This document shows positions 19,397 to 30,010 of a stretch of 64,000 nucleotides of DNA, in pieces (within the stretch, counting starts at the first letter, position 1; the number at the start of each line of letters is the position of its first letter). Both the position numbers and the translations under genes were made by a program. This stretch comes from Reyranella sp. (GTDB taxonomy: Bacteria > Pseudomonadota > Alphaproteobacteria > Reyranellales > Reyranellaceae), in contig NZ_JAFKJN010000019.1 of NCBI RefSeq assembly GCF_017305915.1, positions 107,582-171,581 of the forward strand. The letters run 5' to 3'. A model generated the notes under the pieces. That model saw only the letters and a list, made by a program, of their open reading frames with translations, was not told the DNA's origin and searched no databases.

Positions 19397-19425
19397 AGGA
19401 CGCCGGCTTTACCGGCCGGCGTCCT
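19397..19425 (-). terminator. attenuator-like hairpin between binding protein and permease genes
   Basis: AGGACGCCGGC (19397-19407) pairs with GCCGGCGTCCT (19415-19425), an 11-bp stem with a 7-nt loop, 16 bp after the binding-protein stop. Stem-loops in this place commonly stabilise the 5' binding-protein message or partly terminate transcription in sugar ABC operons. That function is inferred from position. Confidence 0.6.
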
Positions 19426-19440
19426 ATGTTCTCTTGGTGA

Positions 19441-20781
19441 CTAGTTACGCATGAACCCTTCGATTTCGCCCGAGGCCCAGTCCAGGGTCTTCTCGAGCGG
19501 CTCGCCCTTGAAGTAGCGAACCGCCATCTGGGTCTGGATACCCTGGTTGTAGATCTGCTCCGCGATCTTGTGCGGCGCCGGCGCCGCCGCGACCGAGAGG
19601 ATCTGGTGGTTGTGCGGATTCGGGTAGTGGTAGAGCGTGCCCTTCGGCGGGCCTTCCTCGGCCCAGGTCTTGAAGGTGGTGAGCTTCTCGAACGACGGCA
19701 GGTCGTAGCCGCCCGACGCCGCCACCATCTTCTCGGCCGACGAGGACTGCGAGAGATAGAGCAGCAGGCTCTTGGCCGCCGACTGGTTCTTGCTGAAGTT
19801 CCAGGTGCACCAGAAGAACGGCAGGAACGGCGCGTAGCGGCCCTTCGGACCGGCCGGGAAGCCGTGCGTCCAGCACTGCTCGGCGACCTGCGGTGCGTCG
19901 CGCTTGGCGACCGCCCAGGCCGACGGCGGGTTCATGATCATCGACGCCTGGCCGGAGACCAGGAACTTGTTGTTCGAGGCGTCGTCCCATGCCGCCACGT
20001 CGGGCGGCAGGAAGGCCATCAGCTTCTTGTAGAAGTCGAGCGCCTGGCGGACCTGGTCGTTCTTGATGACGATGTCGCCCTTCTCGTTGACCATGACGGC
20101 GCCGAAGGCGTGGAACACCGCGCCGATCGTGTCGACGTTGTCCGACGTCGTGCCGAGGCCGATGCCGAACGGATTGCCGCCCTTGTGACAGGCTTCCGCC
20201 GCCTTGAGGAAGGTGTCGAAGGTCCAGTTGTCGGCCTTGGGCGCTTCGCCGGCCGGATACATCGCCTGGATGTCGATCCCGGCGTGCTTCTTCAGGAGGT
20301 CGATGCGCGAGCACGGGCCCTTGATCTGGCTGCCGACCGTGGCGGGCACGCCCAGCCACTTGCCGCCGACCTTGCCGAGATACTCGACCGTGGCGTTGAC
20401 CTTGCCGTTGTCCTTGATGAGCTGGTCCATCACGTCGTTCATCGGGACCAGGAGCTCGGCATTGCGCGCCGGCAGGAAGGTGTTCTGCGCCAGGATGTCG
20501 TGGCCCGACTTGGCCTGCCCCTCGGCGGCGGTGGTGAGCAGCAGCTTGTTGCCCTGGGAGGTGATGAAGTCGATCTGGACGTCGACTTTTTCCTTCTCGC
20601 CCCACTCCTTGATCAGCTTCTCGGTCGCGCCGTTGGCGTTCGGCACCCAGTGATCCCAGAAGCCGACAGAGAGCTTGCCTGCGGCATAGGCGCCGCGCAC
20701 GAACGGGGCTGCGACGCCGACCGCCGACAGGGCAGCCGTATTGGCCATGAAACGCCGACGCGAAACTTTCCTCGAAACCAT
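19441..20781 (-). CDS. extracellular sugar-binding protein (family 1 SBP)
   Basis: 446 residues, first gene of the transporter operon. The ATG at 20781 is preceded by GGAGG nine bases upstream. The N-terminus MVSRKVSRRRFMANTAAL is a twin-arginine signal ending VRGAYA, so the protein folds before export. The mature part has the SBP family 1 pattern: KLSVGFWDHWVPNANGATEKL, then QAKSGHDILAQ and QASMIMNPPSAWAV. It captures the ligand in the periplasm for the two permeases and ATPase downstream. The ligand is not deducible; Tat-exported family members bind varied carbohydrates. Confidence 0.93.
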   Translation of the reverse strand: MVSRKVSRRRFMANTAALSAVGVAAPFVRGAYAAGKLSVGFWDHWVPNANGATEKLIKEWGEKEKVDVQIDFITSQGNKLLLTTAAEGQAKSGHDILAQNTFLPARNAELLVPMNDVMDQLIKDNGKVNATVEYLGKVGGKWLGVPATVGSQIKGPCSRIDLLKKHAGIDIQAMYPAGEAPKADNWTFDTFLKAAEACHKGGNPFGIGLGTTSDNVDTIGAVFHAFGAVMVNEKGDIVIKNDQVRQALDFYKKLMAFLPPDVAAWDDASNNKFLVSGQASMIMNPPSAWAVAKRDAPQVAEQCWTHGFPAGPKGRYAPFLPFFWCTWNFSKNQSAAKSLLLYLSQSSSAEKMVAASGGYDLPSFEKLTTFKTWAEEGPPKGTLYHYPNPHNHQILSVAAAPAPHKIAEQIYNQGIQTQMAVRYFKGEPLEKTLDWASGEIEGFMRN

Positions 20782-21011
20782 GCGTATTTCCTCCACATTC
20801 GCCGGCCGGTTGACCGACTGACACACCCGCTCGCGTTAGCCGCGAACTTTTTGGCCCTTCGATTAGGCCTTGTAATGGATGCTATGCATAAGGTTCGGGG
20901 CAAGCAATGCATTTTCGATTGATGGGCATCGTTCGTTGACAGTCGAGGCGGCTGACAGGATGGTGCGGCCGACCATCCCGAAAATTGCTGTGAAATCGAG
21001 CCCGTGTACCG

Positions 21012-22190
21012 ATGCGTGATGTCCCCGTCGCCAATCCCTGGCTGGCTGCCGTCGAGCCCTCACCGATCGGTGAGACCAAACGCTGGGTGCTCGGACGAAC
21101 CTTTCCCGCCGACCGGCCGCTGATCGACCTCAGCCAGGCGGTGCCCGGTTATCCGCCGGCGATGGAGCTGCGCCAGCATCTCGGCGAGCGGCTGCTCGAC
21201 CCGGCGATGCACGGCTACACGCCGATCCTCGGCCTGCCGGCCCTGCGCGAGGCGTACGCCGCGCACCTCTCCGGCTTCTACGGAGCGGCGATCCGGCCGG
21301 ACGAGGTCGGCATCACCTCGGGCTGCAACCAGGCCTTCTGCCTCGCCCTGATGAGCATCGCCAAGGCGGGCGACGAGGTGATTTTGCCGCGGCCGCACTA
21401 CTTCAATCACGACATGTGGCTGCGCATGCAGGGCGTGACGCCGGTGTCACTGGACTTCCGGCCGGGCTCCGGCGCGGTCCCCGACGCGCGCGACGCGGAG
21501 AAGCTGATCACGCCCCGGACGCGCGCCATCGTCCTGATCTCGCCGAACAATCCGACCGGCGCCGTGTATCCGGCGGCGACCATCCATGCCTTCTTCGAGC
21601 TGACGCAGACGCACGGTATCGCCCTGCTGCTTGACGAGACCTACAAGGACTTCCTGCCCGAGGGCACGCGGCCGCACGACCTGTTCGACCGGCCGGACTG
21701 GCGCGGCACGCTGGTGCATCTCTACAGCTTCTCCAAGGTGTTCGCGCTGACCGGCTACCGGGTCGGCGGCGTCACCGCGGGCGCCCCGCTGATGGCCGAG
21801 ATCGAGAAGGCGATGGACTGCGTCTCGATCTGCCCGCCGCGGCTCGGCCAGGAGGCGGCGCTGTACGGCCTGCGCAAGCTGCTGCCGTGGGCGCGCAAGA
21901 ACACCGAGGGCCTGAAGGCGCGCGCCGACCTGCTGGGCAACGGCCTCGCCCGCTCCAACCGCTGGCGGCTGGTCAGCATCGGCGCCTACTTCGCCTACGT
22001 CGAGCACCCGTTCGCCGGCGAGCGCTCGGCCGTGGTGTCCAAGCGGCTGGCCGACGAGGAGAACCTGCTGACGATTCCCGGCGACATGTTCGGCGCCGGC
22101 CAGGAGCGCTTCGTACGCATCGCCTTCGCCAATGTCAGCGACGACAGGATCCCGGCCGTGCTCGAGCGCCTCGAACGCTTCGGTGCCTGA
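21012..22190 (+). CDS. PLP-dependent class I/II aminotransferase
   Basis: 392 residues, fold-type I. YTPILGLPALREAYAAHL, ITSGCNQAFCLAL, ISPNNPTGAVYP near residue 176, LLDETYKDF near 207 and YSFSKVFALTGYRVGG near 238, where the Lys would carry pyridoxal phosphate. The closing R of the family reads FVRIAFANV. It is transcribed away from the ABC operon with a 230-bp intergenic region and ends at a strong hairpin. Amino-donor and acceptor specificity cannot be read from sequence. Confidence 0.93.
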   Translation: MRDVPVANPWLAAVEPSPIGETKRWVLGRTFPADRPLIDLSQAVPGYPPAMELRQHLGERLLDPAMHGYTPILGLPALREAYAAHLSGFYGAAIRPDEVGITSGCNQAFCLALMSIAKAGDEVILPRPHYFNHDMWLRMQGVTPVSLDFRPGSGAVPDARDAEKLITPRTRAIVLISPNNPTGAVYPAATIHAFFELTQTHGIALLLDETYKDFLPEGTRPHDLFDRPDWRGTLVHLYSFSKVFALTGYRVGGVTAGAPLMAEIEKAMDCVSICPPRLGQEAALYGLRKLLPWARKNTEGLKARADLLGNGLARSNRWRLVSIGAYFAYVEHPFAGERSAVVSKRLADEENLLTIPGDMFGAGQERFVRIAFANVSDDRIPAVLERLERFGA

Positions 22191-22192
22191 CT

Positions 22193-22230
22193 CTTCCGGA
22201 CCGCGGACCTGGAGGTCCGCGGTCCGGAAG
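22193..22230. terminator. bidirectional terminator hairpin between convergent genes
   Basis: A 17-bp perfect stem (22193-22209 with 22214-22230, loop TGGA) fills the gap between the aminotransferase stop at 22190 and the convergent NTF2-like gene ending at 22234. No long T-run follows. Confidence 0.75.
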
Positions 22231-22233
22231 GAG

Positions 22234-22605
22234 CTAACCCGCCGTCCGGGTCTGGCCGGCGACCCATTGCCAGCCGTCCTGGCCGCCGGTGAAGACGCAC
22301 ATCGACTGGTAGGTCGTGTCGACCGTCTCGCCGTCGATCACGAAGCGGTCGTGGGCGACGAAGGTCGCCACCGCGACGCCGGGAAACGCCTGCACCGAGA
22401 GCTCGCTGATCCGCTGCTCGGCGAACACGATCTTGCCCGACGTGCAGTAGGCGTCGATGTAGCCCGCCTTGTCGAAGCTCCGGCCGGCGGCGTTGACGTA
22501 GACGAAATCGGGATGGATCAGGGGGTCGAGCCTGCCGGCGGCGCGATGCACGATCGCCTCCGCCTTGGCAAGCAGCACGTCGGCGATGTCCTCCTCGACA
22601 CTCAT
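22234..22605 (-). CDS. NTF2-like (SnoaL/DUF4440-type) protein
   Basis: 123 residues in the cone-shaped NTF2-like fold pattern: an N-terminal helix (EDIADVLLAKAEAIV), HPDFVYVNAAGRSFDKAGYID, then alternating strands ending CVFTGGQDGWQWVAGQTR. Such small proteins act as isomerases, hydrolases or binding modules; DUF4440 members often have unknown roles. The start at 22605 overlaps thiD's stop by 4 bp, so it belongs to the thiD-glmM transcription unit as its last gene. Confidence 0.75.
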   Translation of the reverse strand: MSVEEDIADVLLAKAEAIVHRAAGRLDPLIHPDFVYVNAAGRSFDKAGYIDAYCTSGKIVFAEQRISELSVQAFPGVAVATFVAHDRFVIDGETVDTTYQSMCVFTGGQDGWQWVAGQTRTAG

Positions 22606-23399
22606 CGGACCGTCACCGCGTGGTTGAGCGGGCCGTGGCCGCGGCCGTAGCCGGGCGCGCTGGCGATGGCCTCGCGCACATAGGCGCGGGCGCGGGTAAC
22701 GGCATCGCGCAGGCTCATCTTCTGGGCCAGGCCGGCGGCGATCGCCGACGCGAGCGTACAGCCGGTGCCATGGGTGCTGCGGCTCTGGATGCGCGCCTCC
22801 TCGAAGCGCTCGACCTTGCCGTCGTGCACGAGCAGGTCGATGACCCGGTCGCCTTCGAGATGGCCGCCCTTCATCAGCACCGCCTTGGCGCCCAGCGCCA
22901 GCAGCTTGTCGGCGGCGCGCTTCATGTCGGCCTCGACCCGCACCGGGAAGCCCGCCAGCACCTCGGCCTCCGGCAGATTGGGCGTCAGCAGCGCCGCCAT
23001 CGGCAGCAGCCGGTCGCGCAGCGCGGTCTCGGCCTCGTTGAGCAGCAGGCGATGGCCGCCCTTGGCCACCATCACCGGATCGACCACCAGCGGCGCGCCC
23101 GGCGCGTGCTTCTTCAGCGCGGCGACGACGGCGTCGATCACCTCGGCGCTGTGCAGCATGCCGGTCTTGAGCGCATCGGCGCCGATGTCGGTCAGCACGA
23201 CCTCGATCTGCTGGGCGATGAAGGCGGGCTCGACCGGCACCACGCCGTGAACGCCCTGGGTGTTCTGCGCCGTCAGAGCGGTGATCGCGGTCGCGGCGAA
23301 GCCGCCCATCGCGGTCACCGCCTTGATGTCGGCCTGGATGCCGGCGCCGCCGCCGGAATCGGAGCCGGCGACGATCAGCACCCGGCCCTTCATGGTCAT
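22602..23399 (-). CDS. thiD: hydroxymethylpyrimidine/phosphomethylpyrimidine kinase
   Basis: Phosphorylates HMP and HMP-phosphate in thiamine synthesis. 265 residues: VLIVAGSDSGGGAGIQADIKA at the N-terminus, TAQNTQGVHGV near 48, KTGMLHSAEVI near 82, VVDPVMVAKGGH near 107 and HGTGCTLASAIAAGLA, the anion-hole segment, near 212. I use the ATG at 23399 (MTMKGRV), which makes a 4-bp ATGA overlap with glmM; the ATG at 23393 is an alternative. No TPP riboswitch is seen upstream, as expected for an internal gene. Confidence 0.95.
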   Translation of the reverse strand: MTMKGRVLIVAGSDSGGGAGIQADIKAVTAMGGFAATAITALTAQNTQGVHGVVPVEPAFIAQQIEVVLTDIGADALKTGMLHSAEVIDAVVAALKKHAPGAPLVVDPVMVAKGGHRLLLNEAETALRDRLLPMAALLTPNLPEAEVLAGFPVRVEADMKRAADKLLALGAKAVLMKGGHLEGDRVIDLLVHDGKVERFEEARIQSRSTHGTGCTLASAIAAGLAQKMSLRDAVTRARAYVREAIASAPGYGRGHGPLNHAVTVR

Positions 23400-24745
23400 G
23401 CCGCGGCCCGCGGGATCGCCTCGATGATGCGGTCGACGACGTGGCGCACCAGCTCCGAATCGTCGCCCTCGGCCATGACGCGGATCAGCGGCTCGGTGCC
23501 CGACTTGCGCACCAGGATGCGGCCGCGCTTGCCGAGCTCCTTCTCCGCCGCCTTTATCGCCGCGACCACCGAGGCCGCGGTGAGCGCCGCGTCGGCGTCG
23601 CCGACCCGAACGTTCTTCAGGAGCTGCGGCACCGGCTCGAAGGCGCGGAAGGTCTCGCTCGCGGGCTTGCTCGCCCGGCGCAGCACCGCCAGCGCCTGCA
23701 GCGCCGCCATCAGCCCGTCGCCGGTGGTGGCGTGGTCGATCATGATGATGTGGCCGGACTGCTCGCCGCCGAGATTGAAGCCGTCGGCCCGCATGCGCTC
23801 GAGCACGTAGCGATCGCCGACCTGGGTGCGCACCAGCGACAGCCCGCGCGCGCCGACATAGCGCTCGAGCCCGAGGTTCGACATCACCGTCGCCACCAGG
23901 CCGTTGCCGGCGAGCCGGCCGTCCTTCTTCCAGAGGTCGGCGATGGTCGCCATGAGCTGGTCGCCGTCGATCAGCTCGCCCTTCTCGCAGACCAGCACCA
24001 CCCGGTCGGCGTCGCCATCGAGCGCGATGCCGAGGTCGGCGTTGTGCATGACGACCTGCTCCTGCAGCACGCCGGGATGGGTCGAACCGCAATTGCCGTT
24101 GATATTGAAGCCGTCCGGCTTGATGCCGACCGGGATCACCTCGGCACCGAGCTCCCACAGCACGGTCGGCGCGACCTTGTAGGCGGCGCCGTTGGCGCAA
24201 TCGACGACGATCTTGAGGCCGCTGAGGTCGAGCCGGCGCGCGACCGAGGCCTTGACCGCCTCGATGTAGCGGCCCTCGGCATCGTCGAGGCGCTTGGCGC
24301 GGCCGATCGCGGCCGAGGCCGCCAGCGGGATCTCGGCATGGGTCTCGACCAGGCGCTCGATCTGCATCTCGACCGCGTCGGAGAGCTTGAAGCCGTCCGG
24401 CCCGAACAGCTTGATGCCGTTGTCCTCGTAGGGATTGTGCGAGGCGGAGATCATCACGCCGACGTCGGCGCGCATCGAGCGCGTCAGGAAGCCGACCGCC
24501 GGCGTCGGCAGCGGGCCCAACAGCAGCACGTCCATGCCGACCGACAGGAAGCCCGCGGTCAGCGCCTGCTCGATCATATAGCCCGAGAGCCGCGTGTCCT
24601 TGCCGACCACGGCGCGATGGCGATGGCCGCCGCGGACGAAGACCTGGCCCGCGGCCATGCCGATGCGCATGGCGATCTCGGCCGTCATCGGGCTCGCGTT
24701 CGCGCGGCCCCTCACCCCGTCGGTGCCGAACAGAGAGCGTGTCAT
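23396..24745 (-). CDS. glmM: phosphoglucosamine mutase
   Basis: Converts glucosamine-6-phosphate to glucosamine-1-phosphate for UDP-GlcNAc and cell wall synthesis. 449 residues: LFGTDGVRGRAN at the N-terminus, the phosphoserine loop ISASHNPYEDNGIK with catalytic Ser102, the metal-binding DGDADRVVLV near 243, the sugar-binding GGEQSGHII and the phosphate-binding RKSGTEPLIRVMAEG near the C-terminus. It lies 11 bp after folP and overlaps thiD, a common ftsH-folP-glmM arrangement. Confidence 0.97.
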   Translation of the reverse strand: MTRSLFGTDGVRGRANASPMTAEIAMRIGMAAGQVFVRGGHRHRAVVGKDTRLSGYMIEQALTAGFLSVGMDVLLLGPLPTPAVGFLTRSMRADVGVMISASHNPYEDNGIKLFGPDGFKLSDAVEMQIERLVETHAEIPLAASAAIGRAKRLDDAEGRYIEAVKASVARRLDLSGLKIVVDCANGAAYKVAPTVLWELGAEVIPVGIKPDGFNINGNCGSTHPGVLQEQVVMHNADLGIALDGDADRVVLVCEKGELIDGDQLMATIADLWKKDGRLAGNGLVATVMSNLGLERYVGARGLSLVRTQVGDRYVLERMRADGFNLGGEQSGHIIMIDHATTGDGLMAALQALAVLRRASKPASETFRAFEPVPQLLKNVRVGDADAALTAASVVAAIKAAEKELGKRGRILVRKSGTEPLIRVMAEGDDSELVRHVVDRIIEAIPRAAA

Positions 24746-24756
24746 CGCCGCGGGTT

Positions 24757-25571
24757 TTATCGCATTGCCGCCCAGACCGCGAGGGCCTGCCGGGTGCCGG
24801 CCACGTCATGCACCCGCAGGATGGAAGCGCCCAGCCGCGCCGCCTCGACCGCCAGCCAGACCGAGGCCGGATCGCGCTTGCCGGGTTCCTTGATGCCGGT
24901 CAGCCGGCCGATGAAGCCCTTGCGCGAGGAGCCGATCAGCACCGGGTAGCCGGAGGCCGCCAGCCGCTGGGCGCCCTCGATCAGCGCCAGGTTCTCCGCC
25001 GGCGTCTTGCCGAAGCCGATGCCGGGATCGATCGCGATGTCGTCGTGGGCGATGCCGGCCGCCTCGGCCACCTGGCCGCGCTCGACCAGGAAGTCGCGGA
25101 CGTCCTCGACCACGTCGCGATAGGCCGGCCCCTCGTACATGGTCTCGGACTTGCCGCGGCGATGCATCAGCACCACCGGCGCGCGGCGGCGCACCAGCAG
25201 CGGCAGCAGGTCGGCATCGTCGCGCAGGGCCGACACGTCGTTGACGATCTTCGCCCCGGCCTCGAGGCAGGCGCGCGCGACCTCGGCGCGGCGGGTGTCG
25301 ACCGAGACGACGACGTCGCGCTTGGCCAGCGCCTCGACGACCGGCAGGACGCGGCGCAGCTCCTCGCTGGCCGGCGTGGCCTGGGAGCCCGGCCGTGTCG
25401 ACTCGCCGCCGACATCGACGATGTCGGCGCCCTCCAAAACGAAACGCAGGCCATCGTCGATGGCCTGCGTCGTGTCGAGGCGTTCGCCGCCGTCGGAAAA
25501 GGAATCCGGCGTCACGTTCACGATCGCCATCACCCGAGGGCGATCGAGAGCGAGGCCGCCGAAACTGTGGA

Positions 25572-25575
<4 letters not shown>
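24757..25575 (-). CDS. folP: dihydropteroate synthase
   Basis: Condenses 6-hydroxymethyl-7,8-dihydropterin diphosphate with p-aminobenzoate in folate synthesis, the sulfonamide target. Motifs: VMAIVNVTPDSFSDGG near residue 15, DVGGESTRPGS near 48, KIVNDVSALRDD near 95, IDPGIGFGKT and GSSRKGFIGRLTG. The likely start is the TTG at 25575, which overlaps the ftsH stop (TTGA) and gives the usual short leader. The ATG at MAIVNV would remove the first strand. About 272 residues. Confidence 0.95.
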
Positions 25576-27524
<1,949 letters not shown>

Positions 27525-27548
27525 AGTTTCTGTCCGTTTGGAAAGGTT

Positions 27549-28613
27549 TCAATCTAAATGGGTCGCGGCTGAAGCGCCGCAAGCGAAAAATGCAGCCGGA
27601 ACGAGGGGCTGGCCCGGTTTGTTATCACGTGTCCTGCCATTTTCGGGCCGGACAATCCACCTCAGCCGCCGGGTGGCAGAGTCGCGTCGAAGCATCAGCT
27701 TGCAGCCGGATAGTGTGAAATCTTGGCCTTTTCCCGACTTGCCCAGGCGGGCTCCTTGCGAAAGCCGTGCCGCCGCGCGGCTTAGCCGCTCCCGGCGCGG
27801 CGGATAGTCCAGCCCGCCCACCGCCTGGACGATCCGGCTCAGCAGCCGCTCGGTAATTTCCTTGCGCATGACCGACACGACAACGTGATCCAGGGCCACG
27901 CCCTCCGGACCAACCTCGAGGGCGCCCAGTGCGGTTTCAGCAAGCGTGCGGTCCCGCACCGCTCGGCCGGCGTCCCGCGCGGCGCCGGCGGCGGCCCCAT
28001 CCTGGCGGACGCGGACGCGCTCGAAGCGGCGATCCTGGTTCGACGGGTCGTCGATCCAGTCGACGCCGCGCGCCTCTATGGTCGCCGTCAGGCGGCGGCG
28101 CGGCACGCCGAGCAGCGGGCGCAGCAGGCGCAGATCGCGATGCTCGACGACGGCCGCCATGCCGGCAAGGCCGTCGGGGCCGCTCTCGCGGGCGGCGCGC
28201 ATCGCCACGGTCTCGTCCTGGTCGTCGGCGTGGTGCGCCGTCATCAGATGCAGGATGCCGTGACGCCGGCAGGCCGCGAACAGCAGCCGGTAGCGCGCCT
28301 CGCGCGCGGCCTGCTGGATGCGCGTCGCCGGCTTGTCGCCCGCCCAGAGCAGGATCTCGGACTCGATGCCGCGACCGGCGAGACGCTCGCGCGTGGTACG
28401 GGCCTCGTCCGCCGATTCGCGCCGCAGCCCATGATCGACGATCAGCGCCAGCACGCGACCCCTGCGCGCGAGCGCCCATTCGTGCGCCAGCAGCGCGAGA
28501 GCCAGGGAATCGCGGCCGCCCGAGACGGCGACCGCGAGCGCGGGCTGCGCCTCGAACGGCGCGAAAGGCGCCAGCAGTGCTGCGAACTCAGGAGCCTCGA
28601 CGGCGTCAGCCAC
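27549..28613 (-). CDS. tilS: tRNA(Ile)-lysidine synthetase
   Basis: Ligates lysine to C34 of the CAU-anticodon tRNA-Ile so that it reads AUA. 354 residues: PP-loop AVSGGRDSLALALLAHEW near 29-46, DHGLRRES, and the signature TAHHADDQDETVAMRAARES near 121. The C-terminal part is shorter and more diverged than in E. coli, as in other alphaproteobacteria. Position before ftsH supports the call. Its start overlaps the cpoB stop by 8 bp. Confidence 0.93.
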   Translation of the reverse strand: MADAVEAPEFAALLAPFAPFEAQPALAVAVSGGRDSLALALLAHEWALARRGRVLALIVDHGLRRESADEARTTRERLAGRGIESEILLWAGDKPATRIQQAAREARYRLLFAACRRHGILHLMTAHHADDQDETVAMRAARESGPDGLAGMAAVVEHRDLRLLRPLLGVPRRRLTATIEARGVDWIDDPSNQDRRFERVRVRQDGAAAGAARDAGRAVRDRTLAETALGALEVGPEGVALDHVVVSVMRKEITERLLSRIVQAVGGLDYPPRRERLSRAAARLSQGARLGKSGKGQDFTLSGCKLMLRRDSATRRLRWIVRPENGRTRDNKPGQPLVPAAFFACGASAATHLD

Positions 28614-29322
28614 AGCCGGCCCGGTGCCGCTCCTGGTCGGCCCGCCGCTTCTGCAGATCGGTGGCGCGCGGATAGTCCTGGGCGAAACGCACGAACACCG
28701 CGCAGGCCTCCTGCTTCTTGTTCAGCACGCCGAGCGTGATGCCGAGCTTCAGCAGGTTGTCCGGACCCTTGGGGCTCGTCTTGTACACCTTGTAGCCCTC
28801 GGCGAAGGAGATCATCGCGTTCTGGTAGTCGCGCCGCGCGTAATAGGTCTCGCCCAGCCAGTACTGCGCGTTGCCGGCCAGCGGATGCTGCGGGTTGCGT
28901 TGCACGAAGGTCCTGAACGACTTCTCGGCGCCGGCGTAGTCGCCGTCCTGCAGGAGCTTGAAGGCATCGTGATAGAGCTGCTCGCCCTGCGCGCCTGACG
29001 CGGGCGGCGCGGCGGCCGTGTTCGGTCCGGTCGGCGGCGGCGGGACGCTGGGCGCCCGCGGCGCGCCGCCCTTCTTGCCCTCGAGCTGGTCGAGCCGGAA
29101 CTCGTGATCGGTCTGCATCTTCTCGAGCTGCTGCTGCAGCTGCTGGTTCTTGTACTGCAGCTGCTCGAGCTGGCCGGTCAGCATGGTGATGGTCTGCTGC
29201 AGCTGGTTCATCCGGTCCTCGATGTAGACCGAATCGCCGCGCTGGGCGGAGGCGGCCGACGGCAGCGCAAGCAGGGCAGCGGCGAGCGCCCCCGAATGGA
29301 CCCAGGAATAGAATCGCTTCAT
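28606..29322 (-). CDS. cpoB: Tol-Pal periplasmic coordinator CpoB (YbgF)
   Basis: 238 residues from MKRFYSWVHSG (29322), a signal peptide ending SAASAQ. Then comes a coiled-coil trimerisation segment rich in Gln (about 30-85), a Pro-rich linker and TPR-like repeats (LYHDAFKLLQDGDYAGAEKSF, NAQYWLGETYYARRDY) as in the CpoB family. It links outer-membrane constriction to peptidoglycan synthesis during division. It follows pal in the tol operon, with a terminator-like hairpin between. An upstream Met (29331) is possible. Confidence 0.92.
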   Translation of the reverse strand: MKRFYSWVHSGALAAALLALPSAASAQRGDSVYIEDRMNQLQQTITMLTGQLEQLQYKNQQLQQQLEKMQTDHEFRLDQLEGKKGGAPRAPSVPPPPTGPNTAAAPPASGAQGEQLYHDAFKLLQDGDYAGAEKSFRTFVQRNPQHPLAGNAQYWLGETYYARRDYQNAMISFAEGYKVYKTSPKGPDNLLKLGITLGVLNKKQEACAVFVRFAQDYPRATDLQKRRADQERHRAGCG

Positions 29323-29384
29323 GGCAGCCATTGTCTCATTGATACGGGCCATTTTCAGGCACGAAGACGGACCCGACAAACGAA

Positions 29385-29410
29385 AACGCCGGCCCCCGAG
29401 GGCCGGCGTT
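29385..29410 (-). terminator. rho-independent terminator after pal
   Basis: AACGCCGGCCC (29385-29395) pairs with GGGCCGGCGTT (29400-29410), an 11-bp stem with a 4-nt loop. On the minus strand it is followed by TTCGTTTG. It lies 22 bp after the pal stop, separating pal from cpoB. Confidence 0.75.
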
Positions 29411-29431
29411 CCCGTTCATTCAGGCAGGGCC

Positions 29432-29887
29432 TTACTGAAGGGCGGTGATACCGACGCGGTTGCGCGCCCAGGCGCCCTCGTCGGAGCCCACGACCTCGGG
29501 ACGCTCCTTGCCGTAGCTGATGGTCTTGACGCGGTCGGCCGGCACGCCCTGGGCGACCAGGTACTGGCGCACGGCGTTGGCGCGACGCTCGCCGAGGGCG
29601 AGGTTGTACTCGCGCGTGCCGCGCTCGTCGCACTTGCCTTCGATGAGGATCGGATAATTGGTGTACTTCTTCAGCCACTCGGCCTGCTTGGCGAGCGTGG
29701 CGCGGCCATCCTCGCGGATGCTCGACATGTCGGTGTCGAAATAGACACGGTCGCCCACGTTCTGCTTGAAGTCGGCGATCGAGCCGGGCGTAACCTGCGC
29801 GTTGGCCGGCGGCGGCGCTTGCTCGCTGCTGCAGGCGGCCACAATCGCGAGGGCCGCGAAAGCAGCAATGGCTTTGATCATTCGCAT
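29432..29887 (-). CDS. pal: peptidoglycan-associated lipoprotein
   Basis: Outer-membrane lipoprotein that binds peptidoglycan and TolB. 151 residues from MRMIKAIAAF (29887), chosen because GGAGA lies 6 bases upstream. The lipobox is IVAAC, with Cys near 19. The OmpA-like domain shows VYFDTDMSSIREDGRATL, the diaminopimelate-binding segment ILIEGKCDERGTREYNLALGERRA, and the final RVGITAL. It follows tolB after a 123-bp gap with hairpins. Confidence 0.96.
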   Translation of the reverse strand: MRMIKAIAAFAALAIVAACSSEQAPPPANAQVTPGSIADFKQNVGDRVYFDTDMSSIREDGRATLAKQAEWLKKYTNYPILIEGKCDERGTREYNLALGERRANAVRQYLVAQGVPADRVKTISYGKERPEVVGSDEGAWARNRVGITALQ

Positions 29888-29961
29888 CTCAGTTCTCCAA
29901 CGCGGCCCTTTGCGTGCCACGCTCCTCTAAATCCCATCCAGAACGCCCAGACAACAAGCGA

Positions 29962-29984
29962 CCCGAGCGAAAATAACGCTCGGG
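29962..29984 (-). terminator. hairpin in the tolB-pal gap
   Basis: CCCGAGCG (29962-29969) pairs with CGCTCGGG (29977-29984) around AAAATAA. A second weaker palindrome (GCGGGGATAATATCCCGC) lies nearer the tolB stop. It may trim or stabilise the dicistronic message, since Pal is usually made in excess of TolB. Confidence 0.5.
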
Positions 29985-30010
29985 CCGTCGCGCGGGGATA
30001 ATATCCCGCA